This document shows positions 1 to 5,946 of a stretch of DNA of 7,086 bases, piece by piece; within the stretch, counting starts at the first letter, position 1, and each line of letters begins with the position of its first letter. Below the pieces are notes generated by a model. It was given only the letters and a program-made list of their open reading frames with translations. It did no database searches and had not been told where the DNA came from. The DNA is taken from the NCBI GenBank assembly GCA_030040115.1, contig JASHUH010000574.1, positions 1 through 7,086 of the forward strand, read 5' to 3'. The position numbers and the translations under genes were made by a program. This DNA comes from Acidobacteriaceae bacterium. Its GTDB lineage: Bacteria; Acidobacteriota; Terriglobia; Terriglobales; Acidobacteriaceae.

Positions 1-93
1 GCCGCCCAGAAAAAACGCCTCATCTTCCTCCTCACTTCCATCGCCCACGAGCAACATACGCATCCGCACCGGTTCCGGTTCCACGCCCGTCAT
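1..93 (-). CDS. N-terminal fragment of an unrecognised protein (cut by left edge)
   Basis: Reading leftward from an ATG at 93-91, the frame stays open for all 31 codons to the window edge. The start is preceded by a purine-rich ribosome binding site (AGAGG, six bases before the ATG). The visible residues begin MTGVEPEPVRMRMLLVGDG, followed by an acidic cluster (GSEEEDEAFF). The MRMLLVGDG stretch looks like a first beta strand followed by a turn. It lies 172 bases downstream of the DUF2235 hydrolase gene on the same strand and could be co-transcribed with it, but no terminator or promoter settles this. I do not recognise the family, and 31 residues are too few to infer a function. The good ribosome binding site and open frame are the only support that it is a gene. 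Confidence 0.5.
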   Translation of the reverse strand, partial: MTGVEPEPVRMRMLLVGDGSEEEDEAFFLGG

Positions 94-122
94 CGCACAC
101 CTCTTCTGTTCAAATCGGGAGC

Positions 123-144
123 GGGAATTCATGTGGTGATTCCC
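123..144. repeat. Short inverted repeat between the edge gene and the DUF2235 gene
   Basis: GGGAAT (123-128) and ATTCCC (139-144) form a six-base-pair stem around a ten-base loop. It lies in the 172-base gap upstream of the leftward edge gene and downstream of the DUF2235 gene. No run of T follows on the minus strand, so it is not a typical intrinsic terminator. It may be an operator or have no function. Confidence 0.2.
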
Positions 145-265
145 TCAAGGATCGCCAGCGAGGAGTTGGGATATTGCCACGGCTACATGTGAAGGAGAAA
201 TGCTTTCGATTGCGTCAGTGCTTACCTGCCAGACCAATCATTCTCCCCATTCGCTGCGTCCGCCA

Positions 266-1303
266 TCAGAACGCGTTCGTGTTCACCAGGTTGACGATGG
301 AATATCCCGACGCCAGGGCCCCGTCCTGCAGGACGAGCGTACCGGGCACATAATTCAGGGCGTACTGCAGGCGCACGGCCACGCTGTTTGAAACCTCGGA
401 ATGCATAGGAACCGGACGCAGACGCGGCGGCCCATCCTTGAACGACCATGACTCATTGATTCGGTCGAGCGCGACCTCCGCCGGAAAAGTGGCGTATTGC
501 GCCGTAACCGTCGGATCGAAGGTCAAGCCGAGCGCTTGCGCTTTCCCCAGCATCCAGCCAAAAGTGATGTCGCAGAGGCGCGTCGCGCCGTCCACTCCGC
601 CGGCAACCGGGGTTCCTCCACCCACGTCTCCATGGCATCCGGAAAACCATATCTGCTCGAGCGTTTGGCCAGGCGCCGGAGCAGAGGTCCACAGCGTAGC
701 CGGAAATTGGGCCCGTTTTTCGTCCAGAGCCAGGCATTGGTAGGCGTGCTTAACGTCGGGATGGAGTGTGGTGTCGAGGAAACCGTAGGTCTTTTCATCC
801 ACGCCGCCGAAGATGGCCGGAATTCCCAGCGACCCCACCGTGTCCCAAACGCCGATCATCTGAATATCCGCCAGCCCGAGGCTGCATCCCGTCAGGGCCG
901 CGAGCAACGCGGCTCGGTTCACCGGATCGCGATAGGCCGCGAACGCCTGAGTCACACAGTCGCTGCTGAAATTACCCGTCGGCAGCCCGCAAGCCGCAAT
1001 CATTCCTCCCAAGCTTCTGGCCGTGTACGCTCCGCGGCTGAATCCGAAAAGGTAGATCGCGTCGCCGGGCTCGAAGACGTGCGCGACCTTGGTGTAGCCG
1101 TCCTGAATCTTCTGGAAAATGCCTTCGCCCAAGCCGCCTTCCAGGATTCGGGTCAGCCCGGTCAAGTCGGACGCAATTCCGTCATCGTAAAAAGTCACTT
1201 GGTCCGCAGTGACAGTTAGAGCCTTATAGAGCCGATACACATTGGTGTTTTCCAAAGGGTCAGCCCAGGTTCCATCGAAACAAAAGACGATTCGCTTTGA
1301 CAT
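266..1303 (-). CDS. DUF2235 / Tle1-like alpha/beta hydrolase (putative phospholipase)
   Basis: A 345-residue alpha/beta hydrolase of the DUF2235 family, which includes the catalytic domain of type VI secretion phospholipase effectors of the Tle1 type. The N-terminus has the family's opening KRIVFCFDGTW (residues 3-13), then ENTNVYRLY (18-26). The nucleophile elbow GFSRGAYTAR spans 87-96 with Ser89 as the expected nucleophile. GVWDTVGSLG (151-160) supplies a likely catalytic Asp154. WFSGCHGDVGGG (219-230) supplies His224 in the typical position. All three signature blocks are intact, so an active esterase or lipase is plausible; the substrate is unknown. There is no signal peptide or membrane segment, so it is cytoplasmic or exported by a dedicated machine. 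ATG 1303 was chosen over in-frame ATGs 93 and 96 bases upstream because AGGAG precedes it by nine bases and the family homology starts there. A lipoprotein gene is divergent. No VgrG, PAAR or Hcp gene is visible, so an effector role is unproven. Confidence 0.9.
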   Translation of the reverse strand: MSKRIVFCFDGTWADPLENTNVYRLYKALTVTADQVTFYDDGIASDLTGLTRILEGGLGEGIFQKIQDGYTKVAHVFEPGDAIYLFGFSRGAYTARSLGGMIAACGLPTGNFSSDCVTQAFAAYRDPVNRAALLAALTGCSLGLADIQMIGVWDTVGSLGIPAIFGGVDEKTYGFLDTTLHPDVKHAYQCLALDEKRAQFPATLWTSAPAPGQTLEQIWFSGCHGDVGGGTPVAGGVDGATRLCDITFGWMLGKAQALGLTFDPTVTAQYATFPAEVALDRINESWSFKDGPPRLRPVPMHSEVSNSVAVRLQYALNYVPGTLVLQDGALASGYSIVNLVNTNAF

Positions 1304-1433
1304 GCGGCAGCTCTCCTGCTTCCCGGGCAGATATCTCTGGCGCCTAGCTGGCAGGCCAAAAAGCAATCCCCTTCTGCGGGAAGAGGATCGGTGCATCAAT
1401 TTCCGGGAACCCTAAGTTTCGATAAGTCTACAC

Positions 1434-1454
1434 CCGGCGGAAGCGAACCGCCGG
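1434..1454. promoter_or_regulatory. Perfect 7-bp inverted repeat in the divergent intergenic region
   Basis: CCGGCGG (1434-1440) and CCGCCGG (1448-1454) are perfect reverse complements separated by AAGCGAA. The repeat lies between the divergent hydrolase (start 1303) and lipoprotein (start near 1524) genes. It could be a repressor operator acting on both directions, or an RNA hairpin in a leader. No T-run follows in either direction, which argues against an intrinsic terminator. Confidence 0.35.
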
Positions 1455-1488
1455 AATAAAAGCTTCGCCGTGGAATTCCAGATCTCCG

Positions 1489-1517
1489 TTGACAACCCTT
1501 CGAATCAGGCTTCAAAT
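1489..1517 (+). promoter_or_regulatory. Candidate sigma-70-type promoter for the lipoprotein gene
   Basis: A consensus -35 hexamer TTGACA (1489-1494) is followed, after exactly 17 bases, by TCAAAT (1512-1517), which matches four of six positions of the -10 consensus. Transcription would start about 1523-1525, at the ATG at 1524, implying a leaderless message or use of a later start. The match is by eye only. Confidence 0.35.
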
Positions 1518-1523
1518 GTTGGC

Positions 1524-2582
1524 ATGAATTCGAACAAGGTAGCGATACCCCATAGAAAGTGGGCGTGTCTGACTCCGGCTGTTGTGATGGCGGCTTGCCC
1601 CCTGATCCTATGTGCCGCGCTCGCCGGATGCTCCTCTTCCGCATTGAACGAGCACGTCAACACCTTATCTGCTTCCCTGGCTCCTGTTGTGGATCAATCG
1701 GCGGCGGCGTATCGCAGCGCAGTCGCGCTGCATAACCTCCGCGGCGATTATGAAGCGGTAGTGGCGTACGAAAATAAGGACGCTAGTTACAATCCGCGAA
1801 ACACGCCGGCTTTGCTCTCGGAGAAAGATATTCAAGCCCGGCTCGCGGTGCTTGCGGGCCTCCAAGTGTACGCTCGGTCGCTGGTTGAAATTAGTCAGGG
1901 CGCAAATTCGCCGGAACTCCAAGCGGCTGCAAGATCCTTGGGCTCCAGTTTGGCGTCGCTGGGCGCCGACTTAGCGCCATCGATTGACAAAGTGCTCGGA
2001 ATCTCCGCGGCGGAGGGTTCCACGACGACGACCACCGTTACCACAGTTTCGGCTTCGAACAGCACCACAACCTCAACCACCTCGTCAACCACGCTTTCGC
2101 CGGAGGTCAGGAACGGGATCAGCACCGGCATCGATGCCCTGGGACGATTCCTTGTAAGCCGGACGATTGATAAGGAATTGCCGGGCAAGATTGTAGAGAT
2201 GGATCCCACAGTCGACGCATTTTGCAAGGGCCTTGCCACCGACATTGAAGCGCTGCAAAGTATTGGAAACCGCGATTACGATCGGATCCTGAATCAAGAA
2301 AAGGAGTTCATCCTCCGCGACCAGCAACCGGGAAGCAACGTGAATCCCCAGGAACTCCGGGCGGAGATCATGAAGCTGCCCGAAATTGCCCGGCAGCAGA
2401 GGGAAGTCAACGAGAAGCTCGAGGCGCTCCACGCGGCTATTGTCAAACTGGCGCTGACCCACCATGCATTGGCCTCTGAGGCGCAACAAAACAATCCGGC
2501 ATCGTTGAAGGAAAAGCTCGGCAACCTCGCTGCGGCCGGAAGCAACCTCGGAAAGTTCTATTCGTCGCTTCCGACAGATTGA
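1524..2582 (+). CDS. Predicted lipoprotein with Ser/Thr-rich linker, unknown function
   Basis: I do not recognise this family. From ATG 1524 it is 352 residues. A basic N-region (K, H, R, K) is followed by a hydrophobic stretch and the lipobox LAGC, with the lipidated Cys at residue 36, so it should be anchored to a membrane on the periplasmic side. The mature protein is mostly predicted helix. Residues 166-192 are a Ser/Thr-rich linker (22 of 27 residues S or T) separating two helical parts. The C-terminal part is rich in E, K, Q and A (EIARQQREVNEKLEALHAAI) and may form a coiled coil. No catalytic motif is visible. The start is uncertain: GTG 1470 would add 18 residues, and ATG 1587 would leave a signal without positive charge; none has a clear ribosome binding site. 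The next gene begins 18 bases after the stop, so the two probably form one operon. Divergent orientation to the DUF2235 hydrolase suggests, without proving, a functional link. Confidence 0.75.
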   Translation: MNSNKVAIPHRKWACLTPAVVMAACPLILCAALAGCSSSALNEHVNTLSASLAPVVDQSAAAYRSAVALHNLRGDYEAVVAYENKDASYNPRNTPALLSEKDIQARLAVLAGLQVYARSLVEISQGANSPELQAAARSLGSSLASLGADLAPSIDKVLGISAAEGSTTTTTVTTVSASNSTTTSTTSSTTLSPEVRNGISTGIDALGRFLVSRTIDKELPGKIVEMDPTVDAFCKGLATDIEALQSIGNRDYDRILNQEKEFILRDQQPGSNVNPQELRAEIMKLPEIARQQREVNEKLEALHAAIVKLALTHHALASEAQQNNPASLKEKLGNLAAAGSNLGKFYSSLPTD

Positions 2583-2600
2583 TTGTGAAGGAGCAAGAAC

Positions 2601-2969
2601 GTGACCACGCCTCCCGTAGAAAACCTGCCAGCCAATCCCACGATTCCGCTCACGCCTGAATTGAGAGCGGCTTATCAGGCCTTGTATGACAAAATCCAGG
2701 CAGCAATTGACAGCACCATGGACCTGGCGACCGTTGAAGCACTGAATGCCTGGCAGCCGGAAGTGGAACAGGTGCTGACCCAGGACGACGAGTACAAGCT
2801 CAGCCAGGATACGGCCATCTTTGAGGCGCTCCAGAAACAGATCAACTACACTAACGCGGGCCTGAAGGTTTTGCGCGCCCAGATCTCGTCAATCGCCTCT
2901 CACCTGGCCCTGGCCGGCGACATCATCGGTGGCATCGACAAGGTCCTCTCTTTTTTCCCCGGCCCGTGA
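2601..2969 (+). CDS. Small helical protein of unknown function, operon partner of the lipoprotein
   Basis: A 122-residue protein starting with GTG at 2601, well supported by AAGGAG (2588-2593) seven bases upstream. It lacks a signal peptide, lipobox and transmembrane segment, so is probably cytoplasmic unless exported otherwise. After a proline-rich N-terminus (residues 1-18) the rest looks helical and acidic. It contains LTPELRAAYQALYDKIQAAI (17-36) and a C-terminal amphipathic segment with GDIIGGIDKVLSFFPG (106-121). The IDKVL in that segment occurs also in the preceding lipoprotein (IDKVL, and again as IDKEL). The 18-base spacing from that gene indicates co-transcription. I cannot assign a family. 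It could be a partner, chaperone or immunity-type protein for the lipoprotein/hydrolase neighbourhood, but this is inference from position only. Confidence 0.75.
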   Translation: MTTPPVENLPANPTIPLTPELRAAYQALYDKIQAAIDSTMDLATVEALNAWQPEVEQVLTQDDEYKLSQDTAIFEALQKQINYTNAGLKVLRAQISSIASHLALAGDIIGGIDKVLSFFPGP

Positions 2970-3348
2970 GCCGATCAGGCTGCGGCTGGGAAATCTTCCG
3001 CAGGACCAAAAGCCGGTCCGGCTTGATGAACCTGAGAACCGCCGCGTCGCGACTCTCGCCTGGCGCTTGAATCTCCCCACGCATTGAGCCTCAGTGATGT
3101 GGCCTTTCCTGGAGCGCTTCACCACGCTCACCTCGAACGGCGCAGAGCGCCCGGTTCCAAGAGTTGCGAGCAAGTTCTCTCGTTCTATCCAGGCAGATGA
3201 GAGATACTCCCGAATATCGCTTGCAAGCAAGCGCCGTGCGAGGAGGGGGTTTTTCATCACGAGCGCTTCGGCTTCCGCCCCTTTTACCTTTCTTTGAGAA
3301 CGCGATAGAAGATGAGGCGGCGACTATACTCGATACGAGGATTATCCT
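2970..3348. other. 379-base stretch without a convincing gene
   Basis: Open frames exist on both strands here (for example 3094-3297 plus and 3260-2889 minus). None has a ribosome binding site or a recognisable domain, and the minus-strand one runs into the 3' end of the upstream gene. The stretch holds an odd palindrome, AAGCCGGTCCGGCTT (3010-3024), 41 bases after the stop at 2969. A GGACC/GGTCC pair (3003-3007 and 3015-3019) would compete with it for pairing. No T-run follows, so a terminator is doubtful. A ten-base palindrome GCTTGCAAGC lies at 3219-3228. A decayed gene is possible but I cannot identify one. Confidence 0.4.
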
Positions 3349-3573
3349 TTGCTAGCTCCGCTGCGCTTTTTGTGGAACGCGACACGCGGCCACCGGCTGC
3401 GGCCGTGGCGGAGCCCCTACCTGCGCTGGCGCATCGAGACCTATTCCGGCCAACGCGCCGATCAGCAGACGCTCAAGAGCATTCTCGCTTTTCTATGGAC
3501 CACCCGATGGGAACTCTTGAGCTTTCTGGTCTGGACAGGCCGGCTGGAGCGCGAGGTGCGCAGGCGGAATTGA
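3349..3573 (+). CDS. Small basic, aromatic-rich conserved-looking hypothetical protein
   Basis: A 74-residue protein beginning with TTG at 3349. GAGG (3337-3340) stands eight bases upstream, and no ATG or GTG is available before the in-frame stop at 3313-3315. The composition is unusual: many Arg and Trp (FLWNATRGHRLRPWRSPYL, then RWRIETYSG), a mid-region turn, and a C-terminal helix with LAFLWTTRWELLSFLVW. It ends in a basic tail, EREVRRRN. The WRSPYLRWRIETYSG type of sequence looks constrained rather than random, and I have an impression that similar short proteins occur in acidobacterial genomes, but I cannot confirm it here. The hydrophobic C-terminal helix could associate with a membrane; no transmembrane span is clear. 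It is 127 bases upstream of the VWA gene on the same strand. Function unknown. An overlapping frame (3312-3617) gives a low-complexity product and is less likely. Confidence 0.55.
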   Translation: MLAPLRFLWNATRGHRLRPWRSPYLRWRIETYSGQRADQQTLKSILAFLWTTRWELLSFLVWTGRLEREVRRRN

Positions 3574-3700
3574 GCGGAATCTCGCCAGTTGAACGGCCGC
3601 GTTTCGCCGCCCTCTGAATGGCTATAACACTAACCGCAAACGGGCGAGTCCAAGGAAAGAGAGCGCGACTGGAAATCGATTATCCTGAGTTTTTGAACGC

Positions 3701-4759
3701 ATGAGAACCGTCCTTTTTTGTTTTTGGGGCTTGGCTCTGGCAGCTCTCAATTTCTCGCCTTCGGGAATTGCGCAGCAGGCGCCGTCACGCACGCGCCAGT
3801 TGCCCGGCAGTCTTCCGCCCATCGAGCCTCCCAAGCCGCTGCCAAGCGAACAGCCGCAGGCGACCCTGAGCGTAACCACCACCGAGGTGCTGGCACCAAC
3901 GCTGGTCGAAAAACGCAACGGCGACATTATCTACGGGCTCAAGCAGAAAGATTTCATCCTCGAGGACAACGGCGTACCGCAGAAGATTCGTGTGCAGGAG
4001 GAGATGGACACGGCTCCGGTAGCATTAGTTGTCGCTGTGGAGTTGGGCGGAGCCAGCGTGCTCGAATTCGACAAACTGGCTAAGCTGGGGCCGCTGCTTG
4101 AGCTGTTTCTGGCCGATTCCAGGAGCCGCGTAGCTCTGGTCGGGTTCGATTCCACGCAGCATTTGATCCAGGACTTCACTTACTCGGGCGATGCGGTCGA
4201 CGAGGAGCTCAAAAATCTCGATCCCGGCGACGGCGGCGCGGCGACTCTGGACACCATCAGCTATTGCGTGAACCTGCTGCAATCCCAGCCAAAGTCGTTC
4301 CGGCGGGTGCTCCTCCTGATCAGCGAGGAGCGCGACCACGGCAGCAAACACACGAAGATTACCGGATTAATTAAGCAGATCGGCGAATCGGATGTCCTGG
4401 TGCTGAGCGTTTCGTTTTCGCCGCTGACGGCCGAGTTTGCGCACGACGTGAAGGACTCCGGCGACGACCGGACCATGAACATGGTTTCGGCGCTGGCGGC
4501 CCTGGTGCAAGCGTTCAGGAAGAACGTGACCAAGGAAATTGCCACCATGAGCGGGGGCGAGTACACCACTTTCACCGGGGACAAAAAATTCGAAGCCCGG
4601 GTGGTAAACGCGGCCAAGCACATGCGCAACCGCTATTTGATCACATTCAGTCCTTCAAATCCTACCCCGGGGCTGCACACCATCCGGGTGCGTACGGCCG
4701 AGGATTATGGGGCGCGCATCGTGGCGCGCGCTGACTATTGGCTGGGACAGGGGCCATGA
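3701..4759 (+). CDS. Secreted VWA-domain protein (VWFA-related acidobacterial family), degenerate MIDAS
   Basis: A 352-residue protein with the layout of the VWFA-related Acidobacterial domain family. A signal peptide lies at residues 1 to about 25 (hydrophobic LFCFWGLALAAL, probable cleavage near GIAQQ). A proline-rich spacer follows (34-52). Next is the family's entry segment with GLKQKDFILEDNGVPQKIRV (79-98), then a von Willebrand factor A fold (about 106-320), ending with RYLITFSPSNPTPGLHTIRV (311-330). Family members are exported and usually assumed to bind proteins; their functions are poorly known. Here the metal-ion-dependent adhesion site looks lost. Where DxSxS is expected there is VAVELGGAS (111-119). 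The GGT-type loop reads DGGAATLD (177-184), and the acidic loop after the central strand reads ISEERDHGS (207-215). Metal-dependent ligand binding is therefore doubtful. The start is ATG 3701, the only one giving a full signal peptide; the ribosome binding site is weak. It converges with the cyclase-like gene. Confidence 0.85.
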   Translation: MRTVLFCFWGLALAALNFSPSGIAQQAPSRTRQLPGSLPPIEPPKPLPSEQPQATLSVTTTEVLAPTLVEKRNGDIIYGLKQKDFILEDNGVPQKIRVQEEMDTAPVALVVAVELGGASVLEFDKLAKLGPLLELFLADSRSRVALVGFDSTQHLIQDFTYSGDAVDEELKNLDPGDGGAATLDTISYCVNLLQSQPKSFRRVLLLISEERDHGSKHTKITGLIKQIGESDVLVLSVSFSPLTAEFAHDVKDSGDDRTMNMVSALAALVQAFRKNVTKEIATMSGGEYTTFTGDKKFEARVVNAAKHMRNRYLITFSPSNPTPGLHTIRVRTAEDYGARIVARADYWLGQGP

Positions 4760-4784
4760 AGCATGGCCGCACGCTTCTCAGAAT

Positions 4785-4803
4785 GCGTCGGGCGACGCTT
4801 TGT
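4785..4803 (+). terminator. Weak terminator-like hairpin between convergent genes
   Basis: GCGTC (4785-4789) and GACGC (4794-4798) pair around a GGGC loop and are followed by TTTGTG. The hairpin is 25 bases after the VWA gene's stop, in the 46-base gap between convergent genes. The stem is short and the T-run only three bases, so termination would be weak. On the minus strand no T-run follows. Confidence 0.3.
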
Positions 4804-4805
4804 GT

Positions 4806-5771
4806 CTATCGATTCGCCGTTGCCGCCCGCTTCCCGAAAAACGCCAATTTCGCGGTTTTCCCTGAAGCAAGCCAGACCCTCACAATGGAATACACAATCG
4901 TGGTCGCATAGGTGACGGCAATCCATACCAGGACGGCTTCGATGGGCAGTCCGGACCAGGCGCCAATCAATAAGCCGACCATCTGGTTGTGCTGATAACC
5001 CCACCATCCGTACGGCGCCGCCAGGGTCGCCTCCCAAAACAAGCTCACCAGCACAATCATGAACATGGTCAGGCTGAATGCGCGCCAGTTAATGAATCGC
5101 CGCGCAGCGTCGAAGAAGCCGGCCGAAGGCGCGATGCCCCCGATAACCAGCACCGTAAAGTAACCTGGAAAACCCTCCGGATAGGGAGAAAAGACCTTCT
5201 TATATAAGATCGCTGCGCCAAGCAGCGCCAGGCCGGCAATCACTGAAGCCGGATGAAACTTCAGCATCCCGCCGTTCTGGTCCACTTCGCTGAGATTCGG
5301 CAGGTTATACGCCGCCAGCCAGAATTCGTCGAGCCAGAGATAAATCACCAGCACGGCGACAAAGCCGGTGAAATAAAAGACAAACTCTTCCACCGGAACC
5401 ACGCCCCCGATCATCGGAGCTTCAATCCCCAGCGTCGCTCCCCGGTTCGGATAAACGAAGAAGCGGCTGGCGAAGAAAATATCGAGCGCGAAGCCCACGG
5501 GCGCCAGGATTCCGATTGTCCGCCAGAAGGCGCGTCGGGGGATTCTTACGCCTTCATTGGGCAGCATCCAGGCGCCAATCACGACGATCGGAACCACAAA
5601 CAGCAACAGGCTCCAAGTGTAGCCATAGGGCGTCGGATTCGGGCTATTTATGGAGATAGTCGCGGGAACGCGCACCGTGTGCAAGGTAATTCCCGCCGGG
5701 ACAACTACCATCGCCAGCATGACCATAACCAGCCATGCGCTTAATCGCGGGCTCAGAGGGTCGGGACGCAT
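4806..5771 (-). CDS. Lycopene-cyclase-domain integral membrane protein (fused CrtYc/CrtYd type)
   Basis: A 321-residue membrane protein (from ATG 5771) with about seven or eight hydrophobic segments in two homologous-looking halves. This is the layout of fused CrtYc-CrtYd type carotenoid (lycopene) cyclases of actinobacteria, archaea and fungi. Each half of that family carries a Pro-x-Glu-Glu motif at the start of a membrane helix, needed for acid-catalysed ring closure. The first half has it intact: VVPVEEFVFYF (about residues 124-134). The second half has GLPIEAVLVW, where the second Glu is Ala, preceded by the characteristic WGYQHNQMVGL. It may therefore cyclise a different polyene, act on one end only, or be a divergent homologue. 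No other carotenoid gene is visible nearby. GTG 5780 is an alternative start adding three residues; neither has a good ribosome binding site. The C-terminus is basic (KTAKLAFFGKRAATANR). The lycopene-cyclase fold is likely; the substrate is not known. Confidence 0.75.
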   Translation of the reverse strand: MRPDPLSPRLSAWLVMVMLAMVVVPAGITLHTVRVPATISINSPNPTPYGYTWSLLLFVVPIVVIGAWMLPNEGVRIPRRAFWRTIGILAPVGFALDIFFASRFFVYPNRGATLGIEAPMIGGVVPVEEFVFYFTGFVAVLVIYLWLDEFWLAAYNLPNLSEVDQNGGMLKFHPASVIAGLALLGAAILYKKVFSPYPEGFPGYFTVLVIGGIAPSAGFFDAARRFINWRAFSLTMFMIVLVSLFWEATLAAPYGWWGYQHNQMVGLLIGAWSGLPIEAVLVWIAVTYATTIVYSIVRVWLASGKTAKLAFFGKRAATANR

Positions 5772-5811
5772 CGTTCGCACCGAAGAGCGGAGTTTCGCCA
5801 GGATGGGAGAA

Positions 5812-5841
5812 ATTCTACTCTCGCTCGCGCTCGCGTGACAC
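5812..5841 (-). promoter_or_regulatory. Candidate promoter for the cyclase-like gene
   Basis: On the minus strand, GTGTCA (5841-5836, four of six matches to TTGACA) is followed after 18 bases by TAGAAT (5817-5812, five of six matches to TATAAT). Transcription would start near 5805, giving a leader of about 34 bases to the ATG at 5771. The spacer is the CG-repeat CGCGAGCGCGAGCGAGAG. Confidence 0.4.
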
Positions 5842-5904
5842 GATGATTTTTCTGCTCACGGCTTAAAACCGGGTTGACAGCTGTTCCAGAATCAGCGCTG
5901 CAAA

Positions 5905-5925
5905 CGCCCTTACCTTGCCAGGGCG
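5905..5925 (+). promoter_or_regulatory. Stem-loop 1 upstream of rpsO
   Basis: CGCCCT (5905-5910) and AGGGCG (5920-5925) are perfect complements around a nine-base loop. It begins 26 bases after a TTGACA hexamer (5874-5879) that could be the -35 element of the rpsO promoter, although no good -10 follows at the right spacing. It may be part of an rpsO leader RNA. Confidence 0.35.
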
Positions 5926-5946
5926 GCTTCGCGAGAGCGGGTTGCG

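Noticed and set aside
200..391. Plus-strand open frame preceded by AAGGAG
   Set aside because: The AAGGAG is only two bases from the ATG, too close to work well, and most of the frame is antisense to the 3' end of the DUF2235 gene.
497..1219. Long plus-strand open frame (240 residues)
   Set aside because: It lies wholly antisense to the DUF2235 gene, whose motifs are unmistakable; the product is low-information and has no ribosome binding site.
2889..3260. Minus-strand 123-residue open frame
   Set aside because: No ribosome binding site, no recognisable domain, and its end overlaps the 3' part of the well-supported small helical protein gene.
3325..3330. TATACT as a -10 element for the 74-residue gene
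   Set aside because: The nearest -35-like TTGAGA is 25 bases upstream, too far, and transcription would begin at the ribosome binding site itself.
3312..3617. Plus-strand 101-residue open frame overlapping the TTG-start small protein
   Set aside because: The product is A/R/P-rich without structure-like pattern, and no ribosome binding site stands before its start; the other frame is better supported.
3340..3687. GATTATCCT present before both the small protein and the VWA gene
   Set aside because: A shared nine-base word is expected many times by chance in a 7-kb window, and its position relative to the two starts differs.
5816..5835. CTCGCTCGCGCTCGCG tract as a functional repeat
   Set aside because: Short CG-rich quasi-repeat of only a few units; it fits as a promoter spacer and shows no array structure.
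5874..5902. TTGACA as a complete rpsO promoter
   Set aside because: The -35 match is perfect, but at 16-18 bases downstream there is only GCTGCA-like sequence, so no acceptable -10 was found; it is kept only as a hint.
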